A stretch of DNA of 39,823 nucleotides from Fervidicella metallireducens AeB (GTDB taxonomy: Bacteria > Bacillota > Clostridia > Clostridiales > Caloramatoraceae), in NCBI RefSeq assembly GCF_000601455.1, contig NZ_AZQP01000026.1, positions 1-39,823 of the forward strand, in the 5' to 3' direction. Below, one piece after another: positions 28,171 to 35,305 of this stretch. The notes beneath the pieces are model-generated. The model saw only the letters and a list, made by a program, of their open reading frames with translations. It had not been told where the DNA came from and made no database searches. Positions within the stretch are counted from its first letter, which is position 1, and every line of letters begins with the position of its first letter. The translations under genes were made by a program, and so were the position numbers.

Positions 28171-28213
28171 TACATTTCGCTAAATTGTTATTTAACGAAA
28201 TGTATGGTATAAT
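28171..28213 (+). promoter_or_regulatory. Promoter of the Xer recombinase gene with overlapping inverted repeat
   Basis: TTGTTA (28185-28190), 17 bp and TATAAT (28208-28213). The 9-bp arms TACATTTCG (28171-28179) and CGAAATGTA (28196-28204) flank the -35, and the right arm lies in the spacer, as an operator would. Confidence 0.6.
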
Positions 28214-28245
28214 TGTCATATAGTATTAAAAAGGATGTGATAAAC

Positions 28246-29202
28246 TTGGATTTTTTTGAAATTTACGATGATCAATTGCCAGATATTTTAAATGAATTTC
28301 TAGGTTACCTTTTTACTGTTAAGGCTAAATCTCCAAATACAATCTATGGATACAAAACAGATTTAAAACTATTTTTAAAATATATGAAAAAATTTAAATG
28401 TAAACTAAGCGAAGATTTAGAAGGCATAGATATAAGAGATATAGATGAATCATTTATCAAAAACATTCGCCTTGGAGACCTCTACTCCTTTATAAACTAC
28501 ATAACACTAAAGAGAGATAACAGTAGCTATGCAAGAGCAAGAAAAACTGCTTCTATAAAGTCGTTTTTTAATTATTTAGAAACCAAAGTTAAAATAATAA
28601 AAGAAAATCCAGCTAGAGAACTGGAATCACCAAAAATCAGCAAAAGACATCCCATCTACTTAACCCTAGATCAAAGCAGAAAATTACTTAATATAGTTGA
28701 TGGACGCAATAAAGAAAGAGATTATGCAATAATAGTTTTATTTTTAAACTGTGGATTGAGATTATCTGAGCTAGTAAGTATAGATATAAATAAGATAAAG
28801 GGAGATACTTTAACAGTAATAGGTAAAGGCAACAAGGAGAGGACAGTTTATTTAAACAATGCTTGTATAAATGCAATAAATGAGTATATAAGGGTTAGAC
28901 CAAAGGATGGGGCACAGGATGCTCTCTTTCTAAGCGAAAGAAAAACAAGAATAAATAAGCGAACAGTAGAAATTTTAGTAAATAAATATATTAAGATGGC
29001 AGGTTTATATGAAGAAAAGTATACTCCCCATAAGCTCAGGCACACAGCTGCTACGTTAATGTACAAGTATGGCAATGTTGACATCAGGGCCTTACAGCAG
29101 ATACTAGGTCATGAAAGTGTCTCCACAACACAAATATACACACACTTAGACGATGAAAAGTTAAGGATGGCTGTAAAATCTAATCCACTTGCTGATGAAT
29201 AA
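28246..29202 (+). CDS. xerC: XerC/XerD-type tyrosine recombinase
   Basis: A 318-residue site-specific recombinase with an N-terminal SAM-like core-binding domain and a C-terminal catalytic domain. All catalytic residues are present: Arg172 in CGLRLSEL, Lys194 in GKGNKER, His262 and Arg265 in HKLRHTAA, His289 in LGHESVSTT and the nucleophile Tyr298 in TQIYTH. Length and lack of extra domains fit chromosome dimer resolution at dif. XerC versus XerD cannot be decided. I chose TTG 28246, after AAGGATGTG; an upstream in-frame TTG at 28213 falls inside the -10 element and cannot be the start. No att-like repeats or cargo suggest a mobile element. Confidence 0.87.
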   Translation: MDFFEIYDDQLPDILNEFLGYLFTVKAKSPNTIYGYKTDLKLFLKYMKKFKCKLSEDLEGIDIRDIDESFIKNIRLGDLYSFINYITLKRDNSSYARARKTASIKSFFNYLETKVKIIKENPARELESPKISKRHPIYLTLDQSRKLLNIVDGRNKERDYAIIVLFLNCGLRLSELVSIDINKIKGDTLTVIGKGNKERTVYLNNACINAINEYIRVRPKDGAQDALFLSERKTRINKRTVEILVNKYIKMAGLYEEKYTPHKLRHTAATLMYKYGNVDIRALQQILGHESVSTTQIYTHLDDEKLRMAVKSNPLADE

Positions 29203-29237
29203 TTACATAATAAATATTATGTAAACTATATAATAAT

Positions 29238-29287
29238 AAAAAAGAGCCTTTATTGTAAATCAATCCATCCAATAGATGCTCTTTTTT
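29238..29287. terminator. Bidirectional terminator between xerC and the Cys-rich gene
   Basis: AAAAAAGAGC (29238-29247) pairs with GCTCTTTTTT (29278-29287), with an inner ATTG/CAAT pair, giving T tracts on both strands between two convergent genes. Confidence 0.8.
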
Positions 29288-29302
29288 ATATATCTAAAAT
29301 AA

Positions 29303-29650
29303 TTAATTCTTTTTTAAAAAAATTTCCTGCATTTTCCTTTCATATTCTTCCCTCAATTTAGGAATATCCTCTATGTACTCAATTTCTTCTAGCTCTTCAC
29401 TATATTCCATATCAAAATCATTTTGTTCAACGTCATTTAAATCTGTTTCATACAAATACTCGTCGACTTCAAGACTATCATCAAGAAATCCTTCTATTGG
29501 AATCTCTTTATAATCTACATTCTGAAGATTTATGCACTTTCCACAACTATCGCATATTTTTTTATCATCCAAATCACAAATATTGCAGCGATTACAATTT
29601 GTACACTCTTTGTTTTCTTCTAAAATGCATAGTTTTATTTTATTACACAT
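29303..29650 (-). CDS. Small cysteine-rich acidic protein of unknown function
   Basis: I do not recognise a named family. The 115-residue product has nine cysteines in its first 39 residues (2, 8, 16, 19, 22, 25, 33, 36, 39), in regular Cys-x2-Cys steps (CTNCNRCNIC, then CDSCGKC). They are followed by a very acidic segment rich in Asp, Glu and Tyr (about 55-100) and a charged C-terminal helix. The Cys block could bind zinc or an iron-sulfur cluster; which one is not determined. There is no signal peptide. The start has a plausible AAAGGGATG site. It lies directly downstream of yneA (63 bp) on the same strand, so SOS read-through is possible. Confidence 0.8.
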   Translation of the reverse strand: MCNKIKLCILEENKECTNCNRCNICDLDDKKICDSCGKCINLQNVDYKEIPIEGFLDDSLEVDEYLYETDLNDVEQNDFDMEYSEELEEIEYIEDIPKLREEYERKMQEIFLKKN

Positions 29651-29713
29651 TTACATCATCCCTTTTTAAGTATTTTACTAATTGATTATAGCAAAATTTA
29701 AATAAAAGTAAAA

Positions 29714-29983
29714 TCACTTTTGTGGAATAAGTAAAGTTTGTCCTGGTACAATTACAGCAGAATCTAATTTATTTATTTTTCTGATTTCATATATTAACTT
29801 TCGAACATCTTCATTTTCTCTTTTATGTTCTTTAGCTATTTTCCATAAAGTATCTCCTTGATTTACAGTTACTTTTATACAATTATTATTTGCATTGCCA
29901 CTAGCTTTTAAAGAAAATGGAAGAACTAACACAAAGATTAAAGATATAATTATAAAGATTTTTTTAAATTTTGACTCTCTCAT
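29714..29983 (-). CDS. yneA: YneA-like SOS cell division inhibitor (LysM protein)
   Basis: An 89-residue protein with one N-terminal membrane helix (about 7-25) and a C-terminal LysM domain (about 36-86, VNQGDTLWKIAKEH ... VIVPGQTLLIP). Size, topology and divergent position from lexA match YneA, which in Bacillus halts septation during DNA damage without acting on FtsZ directly. The promoter TTGACA-17-TATACT contains one LexA box in its spacer and another just after the -10, so it should be tightly SOS-controlled. GGGAGG precedes the ATG. The function is inferred from this context and domain layout. Confidence 0.85.
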   Translation of the reverse strand: MRESKFKKIFIIISLIFVLVLPFSLKASGNANNNCIKVTVNQGDTLWKIAKEHKRENEDVRKLIYEIRKINKLDSAVIVPGQTLLIPQK

Positions 29984-29995
29984 ATTACTACCTCC

Positions 29996-30009
29996 CGAAC
30001 ATTTGTTCT
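29996..30009 (-). promoter_or_regulatory. LexA box 1, downstream of the yneA -10
   Basis: CGAACATTTGTTCT on the plus strand. Its reverse complement, with two flanking bases, is identical over 16 nt to the recA operator. It lies between the yneA -10 and the ribosome site. Confidence 0.88.
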
Positions 30010-30015
30010 ATTATT

Positions 30016-30044
30016 AGTATAACGAACATACGTTTGGATGTCAA
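30016..30044 (-). promoter_or_regulatory. Promoter of yneA
   Basis: On the minus strand TTGACA (30039-30044), a 17-bp spacer and TATACT (30016-30021), close to consensus. LexA box 2 fills most of the spacer. Confidence 0.82.
30023..30036. promoter_or_regulatory. LexA box 2, in the yneA promoter spacer
   Basis: CGAACATACGTTTG, a GAAC-N4-GTTT variant of the SOS box, between the -35 and -10 of yneA. Confidence 0.82.
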
Positions 30045-30052
30045 CACTTTGT

Positions 30053-30066
30053 CGAACATAAGTTTG
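30053..30066. promoter_or_regulatory. LexA box 3, at the lexA -35
   Basis: CGAACATAAGTTTG overlaps the start of the lexA -35, so it should serve lexA autorepression. Confidence 0.8.
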
Positions 30067-30092
30067 CTTTGCATCATAATTTATGATATAAT
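30064..30092 (+). promoter_or_regulatory. Promoter of lexA
   Basis: TTGCTT (30064-30069), a 17-bp spacer and TATAAT (30087-30092). The -35 overlaps LexA box 3. Confidence 0.7.
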
Positions 30093-30125
30093 CTGATAAA
30101 GACTTTATTATAAGGGGTGTAATTT

Positions 30126-30737
30126 ATGCCAAACACTGAAATATCAGATAAACAACAAGAAATTTTAGATTTTTTAAAAGAAGAAATATCAAAAAAAGGA
30201 TATCCACCATCAGTTAGAGAGATTTGCAGTGCTGTTGGCTTAAAATCCACGTCTACTGTTCATGGTCATTTAGAAAGATTAGAAAAAAGAGGCCTTATAA
30301 GAAGAGATGCGACAAAACCTCGTGCCATTGAAATATTAAGTGAAAATATATACCAAAAAGAAATTATAAATGTTCCAATAGTAGGTTCTGTTGCTGCAGG
30401 CCAGCCTATTTTAGCTGTTGAAAATATCGAAGATAGGTTTCCTATTCCAGCTGATTTTTTTAACTCTAATAAAAACATGTTCATGTTAGAAGTAAAAGGT
30501 GAAAGTATGATAGGTAAAGGCATCTTACATGGCGATTATCTCATAGTTGAACAGCAACAGACTGCCAATAATGGTGAAATAGTAGTTGCATTAATTGATG
30601 ATAGTGCTACTGTCAAGACTTTTTACAAAGAACAAGACTATATTCGACTTCAGCCTGAGAACCCTGATATGGAACCAATAATAGTAGATAGTTGTCAAAT
30701 CCTTGGTAAAGTGATTGGAGTCTTTAGACGTTTATAG
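30126..30737 (+). CDS. lexA: SOS repressor LexA
   Basis: LexA represses DNA-damage genes until RecA filaments induce its self-cleavage. The 203-residue product has an N-terminal winged-helix domain (about 1-65, [25 protein letters not shown] in part), the cleavage site Ala91-Gly92 in SVAAGQP and the peptidase dyad Ser127 (KGESM) and Lys164 (ATVKTF). The ATG follows AAGGGGTG. It is divergent from yneA and probably autoregulated through box 3. The end forms a shared terminator with ynbB. Confidence 0.97.
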   Translation: MPNTEISDKQQEILDFLKEEISKKGYPPSVREICSAVGLKSTSTVHGHLERLEKRGLIRRDATKPRAIEILSENIYQKEIINVPIVGSVAAGQPILAVENIEDRFPIPADFFNSNKNMFMLEVKGESMIGKGILHGDYLIVEQQQTANNGEIVVALIDDSATVKTFYKEQDYIRLQPENPDMEPIIVDSCQILGKVIGVFRRL

Positions 30738-30753
30738 CTGATAATAAAACAAA

Positions 30754-30786
30754 GGAACTTAGAATGATAATCTAAGCTCCTTTTTT
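30754..30786. terminator. Terminator between lexA and ynbB
   Basis: GGAACTTAGA (30754-30763) / TCTAAGCTCC (30771-30780) stem with one mismatch, followed by TTTTTT on the plus strand. The right arm overlaps the ynbB stop codon on the minus strand. Confidence 0.8.
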
Positions 30787-32067
30787 ATTATTTATAACGT
30801 TTGATAATCCGATTAAAATTCCTATTTTGGCATGTTCAAATGTTAAACCACCCTGCAAATACGCAATATATGGGGGTCTAATTGGAGCATCAGCACTTAA
30901 TTCTATTGAAGAGCCTTGTACAAATGCACCTGCTGCCATTATAACCTGATCAGTATACCCTGGCATATCCCAAGGTTCACATTCAACAAAGGAATCAACA
31001 GGGGAACCCTTTTGAATACCTTTGCAAAAATTAATTAAATCCCTTTCATTGTTAAATTTTATGGCTTGAATAATATCACTTCTTTTTTCATAGAATTTTG
31101 GTGAAACTTCATATCCTGACAACTCCATAATTCTTGAGCAGAAAATGGCTGATTTTAAAGCCTCTGCTGTAATATGTGGTGCAAGAAACAAGCCCTGCAT
31201 CATTAATCTGATTACACCTAATGTTGAACCACACTCTTTGCCTAATCCAGGAGCAGTTAATCTATATCCCGCCTGTTCCACATACTCTCTTTTTCCAACT
31301 ACATAACCTCCGGTTGGAGCTATTCCTCCGCCAATATTTTTAATTAGAGAACCTGCCACTATATCAGCACCTACTTCAGTTGGTTCTTTGATATCTAGAA
31401 ATTCTCCGTAACAATTATCTACAAAACATATTACATTTTCTCTGATTTCCTTAACAGCTTTTATGGCCGACTCTATATCCTCTATGGAAAGCGATGGACG
31501 CCAGCCATAACCTGTTGAGCGTTGTATGGCTACTAATTTAATAGAACTATCATTTAATAATTCTTCTTTAATTTTTTTTGTATCTATTTTATAGTCCTGT
31601 GTTAAATCAATTTGTTTATATTTTATTCCAAACTCTTTTAAAGACCCAACATTATCTCCTTCTATACCTATAACTTGTAATAAAGTATCATAAGGTCTAC
31701 CGGTTATAGCCAGCAAAGTATCTCCAGGTCTTAAATTTCCTGCAAGTGCTAACGTTATTGCATGTGTACCTGAAACTATCTGAGGTCTAACAAGTGCATC
31801 CTCAGCACCAAAAACTCTGGCATAAACCCTCTCCAATGCATCTCTTCCTACATCCCCATATCCATAACCAGTTGTGTTTGTAAAATGGGAATCGCTGATT
31901 CTTTCATCCTGCATTGCCTTAAGAACCTTCAATTGATTAAATTCTTTTACAAGATCAATATTTGAAAATGTAATGCTCACATCATCCTTTGCCTTTTCAG
32001 CTAATTCTAGAACATTGCTATTAATATTATAATTATTAATTAAATAATCCCTTGTTAATTCAAGCAT
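30772..32067 (-). CDS. ynbB: Methionine gamma-lyase family PLP protein (YnbB)
   Basis: A 431-residue fold-type I PLP protein of the family called aluminium resistance protein or methionine gamma-lyase-like. Visible are IVSGTHAITLAL (cofactor phosphate region), CFVDNCYGEF (the Asp that binds the pyridine) and the likely Schiff-base Lys243 in AGSLIKNIGGG. The true substrate is not established and similarity to Cys/Met lyases is distant. The ATG follows AGGAGGAGG. As in B. subtilis it lies near hfq and miaA, separated from hfq by a terminator. Confidence 0.88.
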   Translation of the reverse strand: MLELTRDYLINNYNINSNVLELAEKAKDDVSITFSNIDLVKEFNQLKVLKAMQDERISDSHFTNTTGYGYGDVGRDALERVYARVFGAEDALVRPQIVSGTHAITLALAGNLRPGDTLLAITGRPYDTLLQVIGIEGDNVGSLKEFGIKYKQIDLTQDYKIDTKKIKEELLNDSSIKLVAIQRSTGYGWRPSLSIEDIESAIKAVKEIRENVICFVDNCYGEFLDIKEPTEVGADIVAGSLIKNIGGGIAPTGGYVVGKREYVEQAGYRLTAPGLGKECGSTLGVIRLMMQGLFLAPHITAEALKSAIFCSRIMELSGYEVSPKFYEKRSDIIQAIKFNNERDLINFCKGIQKGSPVDSFVECEPWDMPGYTDQVIMAAGAFVQGSSIELSADAPIRPPYIAYLQGGLTFEHAKIGILIGLSNVINNKKGA

Positions 32068-32103
32068 TTTAATTCCTCCTCCTAGAACACTGAATTATTT
32101 TAT

Positions 32104-32135
32104 CACATAAAAATACCCCTGGAAAGGGGTATTTT
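32104..32135 (-). terminator. Intrinsic terminator after hfq
   Basis: AAAATACCCC (32110-32119) / GGGGTATTTT (32126-32135). On the minus strand the stem is followed by T residues, closing mutS-mutL-miaA-hfq. Confidence 0.8.
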
Positions 32136-32141
32136 AAGTAT

Positions 32142-32393
32142 TTATTCTTCTTTATTATCTGATTGCATATTTTGGTTGTAGAGCAAAGGTTTTGTAGGAG
32201 TTATTGTTGATACTGCATGTTTGTATATCATAATTTGTTTATCATCACTATCTAAAATGATAATAAAATTGTCAAATCCTTTAACACTTCCTTTGATTTG
32301 ATAACCGTTCACAAGGTGAAGGATTACAGGAATTCTATTTTTTCTCGCTTGATTCAAAAATACATCCTGAAGATTATTTTGATTTTTATTCAT
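32142..32393 (-). CDS. hfq: RNA chaperone Hfq
   Basis: Hfq is the hexameric Sm-like protein that binds small RNAs and mRNAs. The 83-residue product has Sm1 ([35 protein letters not shown]) and Sm2 with [11 protein letters not shown], including the KH pair of the uridine-binding site. I chose the ATG at 32393 because GGGAGGAA precedes it at normal spacing and the protein then starts about seven residues before LQDVFLN, as is usual. It is downstream of miaA, its near-universal neighbour. Confidence 0.95.
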   Translation of the reverse strand: MNKNQNNLQDVFLNQARKNRIPVILHLVNGYQIKGSVKGFDNFIIILDSDDKQIMIYKHAVSTITPTKPLLYNQNMQSDNKEE

Positions 32394-32433
32394 TTGTAAT
32401 TCCTCCCATAAATTCATACTCTTCAATAATATT

Positions 32434-33378
32434 CTATAACAAAGCAAATTTTCCTTCTATATAGTTTACAATATTTTTTACTGCTTTATCCATAGTATCA
32501 TTTATATCTAAATCTACCCAATATATCCTATCCTCTCTTCTGAACCATGTCAATTGCCTTTTTGCATATCTTCTTGAACTCTGTTTTATTATATCTTTTA
32601 CTTCTTCTAAAGTATATAGATTATCTAGATAATCAAATACCTCTTTGTATCCAATTCCCTGCATGGAGGTCATTTCCTTTGTATAACCCATTTCCTTTAA
32701 TTTCTTAACTTCATCTACTAAACCCATCTGAAACATTTTGTCAACTCTTTTATTTATTCTTTCATACAGTTTTTCTCTATTCATAGTTAAACCAATATAC
32801 GCAATTTCATATTCTGTTTCCTTTTCCTTTGATTTTAATTGTATTTCAGAAATTGTTTTACCTGTGTATTTATAAACCTCTAGAGCCCTTATTATTCTTT
32901 TTATATCATTTGGATGAAGTCTATTATATGATTCTTCATCAATTTCTTTAAGCATGTTATGAAGATAACTGCTACCATGTATTTTGGCGATTTCCCCCAG
33001 ATATTCTCTGTAAGCAGTATCAACTGATGCCTCCGAAAAATCAAGATTATATGTCAGAGAGTTTATGTAAAGCCCAGTACCACCAACAATTATTGGAATA
33101 TTACCTCTCTCTGTGATTTCATCTATATATTGTCCAGCTAATTTTCTAAATAGAGCTACACTAAATTCTTCTTCTGGGTTTACAACATCTATCATATAAT
33201 GTGGTATCCCTTGCATTTCTTCCTTTGTTGGCTTTGCAGAACCAATATCCATATATTTATATATTTGCATAGAATCAGCCGAGATCACTTCACCTTTTAA
33301 AAGCTTCGCAACTTCAACACCAATTGCCGTTTTCCCAGAAGCCGTTGGACCGGCTATTATAACTATTCTTTTTTTCAT
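32434..33378 (-). CDS. miaA: tRNA dimethylallyltransferase MiaA
   Basis: MiaA transfers a dimethylallyl group to N6 of A37 in tRNAs reading U-starting codons. The 314-residue product has P-loop GPTASGKT (residues 10-17), [18 protein letters not shown], the HYMIDVV segment and the [11 protein letters not shown] motif. MiaB, encoded at 38010-39356, performs the next step on the same nucleotide. It follows mutL by eight bases in one operon. Confidence 0.96.
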   Translation of the reverse strand: MKKRIVIIAGPTASGKTAIGVEVAKLLKGEVISADSMQIYKYMDIGSAKPTKEEMQGIPHYMIDVVNPEEEFSVALFRKLAGQYIDEITERGNIPIIVGGTGLYINSLTYNLDFSEASVDTAYREYLGEIAKIHGSSYLHNMLKEIDEESYNRLHPNDIKRIIRALEVYKYTGKTISEIQLKSKEKETEYEIAYIGLTMNREKLYERINKRVDKMFQMGLVDEVKKLKEMGYTKEMTSMQGIGYKEVFDYLDNLYTLEEVKDIIKQSSRRYAKRQLTWFRREDRIYWVDLDINDTMDKAVKNIVNYIEGKFALL

Positions 33379-33386
33379 GCTATCAC

Positions 33387-35294
33387 CTACTGAATTCTTT
33401 TGAACTTTTTTTCTAATTCTAAATATGTCATTTTAATTATTGTTGGGCGACCATGTGGACATGTATAAGGATTTTCACAGTATCGCAATTGCTCGATAAG
33501 TGAATTCATTTCTTTAAAACTTAGTTTATCACCTGCTTTTACTGCTCCTTTACATGCCATTGTATAAAGTATTTTTTCCACAGTAGATGGGCTATCCCTT
33601 CTGTTTTCATTTAACTGATTTAAAATATCAAAAAATAAGTCCTTAGAACTTGGGTTACCTAATATAACTGGAACAGCTCTTATAGATATCGTATTCCCAC
33701 CAAATTCTTCAATGTCATAGCCTAGTTTTATAAACACATTTTTATTATCTAGAACAATTTGATTTTCACTTAGGGATAAATCTAGTACCATAGGTACTAA
33801 TAGATTTTGTGTCTGCATTGAGTTAACACTATATTGTTTTACATATTGCTCGTATAATATCCTTTCATGAGCTGCATGTTGGTCAATTAAATACATTTCT
33901 TCCTGACCTTCTGCAACTATATAAGTAAAATGTATTTGTCCAACTATTGAGAGAGGTCCAAATTTTGATATTCGATCAATGTTATTTAGATAATTATCAT
34001 TATTATTAACACATTCATTTTCTTTGATATCATTCTTCCTACAACCTGAATCTAATTCTATAATTTCATTGTTTTCATGTACAAACTCTTCAATATCATT
34101 AGTATATTTCGGTTTTATCATGGGTTCAGTTACATATTTATCAAAATTTTGATTATCTAAGTTGTCCTTAAATAAATTTAAACTATTATCACTTTTTTCT
34201 AATTTGTGTTCATATCCATCACTAATTTTAATTTGCACACTTTCTGTATTTGCTTTAGGTACATTACTAACAAATCGTTGTTTATCTTCTATTTTGGGAA
34301 TAGAAGATACTGACAGAATACTATCTCTAACACTATGATAAACAGCTTTAAAAATTAGCTGTTCATCTTGAAACTTTATTTCTGCCTTAGAGGGATGAAC
34401 ATTAACATCAATAAACTCAGGGTTAACGTACATATGAAGTATATAAAACGGGAACTTGTTTATAGTTATTAGAGACTTAAAAGCAGCTTCAACTGCAGCT
34501 GTAATAGTTTTGTTTTTAACATATCTTCCATTAACAAAAAGTGATTGAGAATTTCTGTTACTTTTAGCAATATTGCTATTTCCAACATATCCTTTTATAG
34601 TGATAAACTCTTTAGAGGAATTAATCTCAATTAAATTATTAACTACTTGATTGCCATAAATACAAAATACTACAGCTTTTATATCTCCATCACCCTTTGT
34701 ACTAAATACCAATTTATCATTTAATTTATATTTAAATGATATATTTGGATTTGATAAAGCAAGATTTTGCATTATTTCAGTAATATATATACCTTCTCGT
34801 GTCTCAGACTTTAAAAACTTTAATCGTGCAGGAGTGTTAAAAAATACATCTTTAATTGTAATGATTGTACCATCCGGACAACCACACTGTTCTTTAACCT
34901 TTGTCACTCCACCTTCTATATATATTCTGTTTCCAATTTCATTTTCAGCTGTTTTTGACATTAATTCAATTTTCGATATGGCAGCAATACTTGCAAGTGC
35001 TTCTCCCCTGAATCCTAGAGTGTTAATATAGTTTAAATCTACTTCAGAACAAATTTTACTTGTGGCATGCCGTAAAAAAGCTTTATCCATATCTTCATAC
35101 TGAATTCCCTTACCATTATCAACAACACGTATATAGGATATTCCTCCATTTTTTGCTTCAACGGAAATTTCTGTTGCTCCAGCATCAATAGAATTTTCAA
35201 CTAACTCTTTGATTATAGATGCAGGTTTTTCAATTACTTCCCCAGCAGCAATTTTGTTTATTGTGTTGTCATCTAGAATTCTTATTATCCCCAT
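33387..35294 (-). CDS. mutL: DNA mismatch repair protein MutL
   Basis: MutL couples MutS mismatch recognition to strand incision. The 635-residue product has the GHKL ATPase motifs (ELVENSIDAGA, DNGKG, GFRGEALASI), a variable linker (about 340-450) and a C-terminal domain with the endonuclease motif DQHAAHERILYE, plus ACKGAVKAGD and CPHGRPT. The endonuclease motif indicates a nicking MutL of the non-MutH type. It starts 11 bases after the restored mutS end and has a GGAG site. Confidence 0.96.
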   Translation of the reverse strand: MGIIRILDDNTINKIAAGEVIEKPASIIKELVENSIDAGATEISVEAKNGGISYIRVVDNGKGIQYEDMDKAFLRHATSKICSEVDLNYINTLGFRGEALASIAAISKIELMSKTAENEIGNRIYIEGGVTKVKEQCGCPDGTIITIKDVFFNTPARLKFLKSETREGIYITEIMQNLALSNPNISFKYKLNDKLVFSTKGDGDIKAVVFCIYGNQVVNNLIEINSSKEFITIKGYVGNSNIAKSNRNSQSLFVNGRYVKNKTITAAVEAAFKSLITINKFPFYILHMYVNPEFIDVNVHPSKAEIKFQDEQLIFKAVYHSVRDSILSVSSIPKIEDKQRFVSNVPKANTESVQIKISDGYEHKLEKSDNSLNLFKDNLDNQNFDKYVTEPMIKPKYTNDIEEFVHENNEIIELDSGCRKNDIKENECVNNNDNYLNNIDRISKFGPLSIVGQIHFTYIVAEGQEEMYLIDQHAAHERILYEQYVKQYSVNSMQTQNLLVPMVLDLSLSENQIVLDNKNVFIKLGYDIEEFGGNTISIRAVPVILGNPSSKDLFFDILNQLNENRRDSPSTVEKILYTMACKGAVKAGDKLSFKEMNSLIEQLRYCENPYTCPHGRPTIIKMTYLELEKKFKRIQ

Positions 35295-35305
35295 AAAACC
35301 AACTC

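Larger units (their letters stand above)
27548..28184. other. Non-coding AT-rich stretch between purB and the Xer recombinase gene
   Basis: I found no reading frame worth calling on either strand. The first 250 bases are unusually rich in inverted repeats (listed separately). The remainder holds TTGAAAGCTCTTTCAA (28002-28017, a 16-bp palindrome), CACCGGTG (27895-27902) and TGATAAAAATTATCA near 27803, with no clear promoter. No tRNA-like or known riboswitch pattern was recognised. Confidence 0.5.

Noticed and set aside
28246-29202. Recombinase as a phage or transposon integrase
   Set aside because: It has XerC/D size and domain layout, with no att-like repeats, tRNA target, excisionase or cargo genes nearby.
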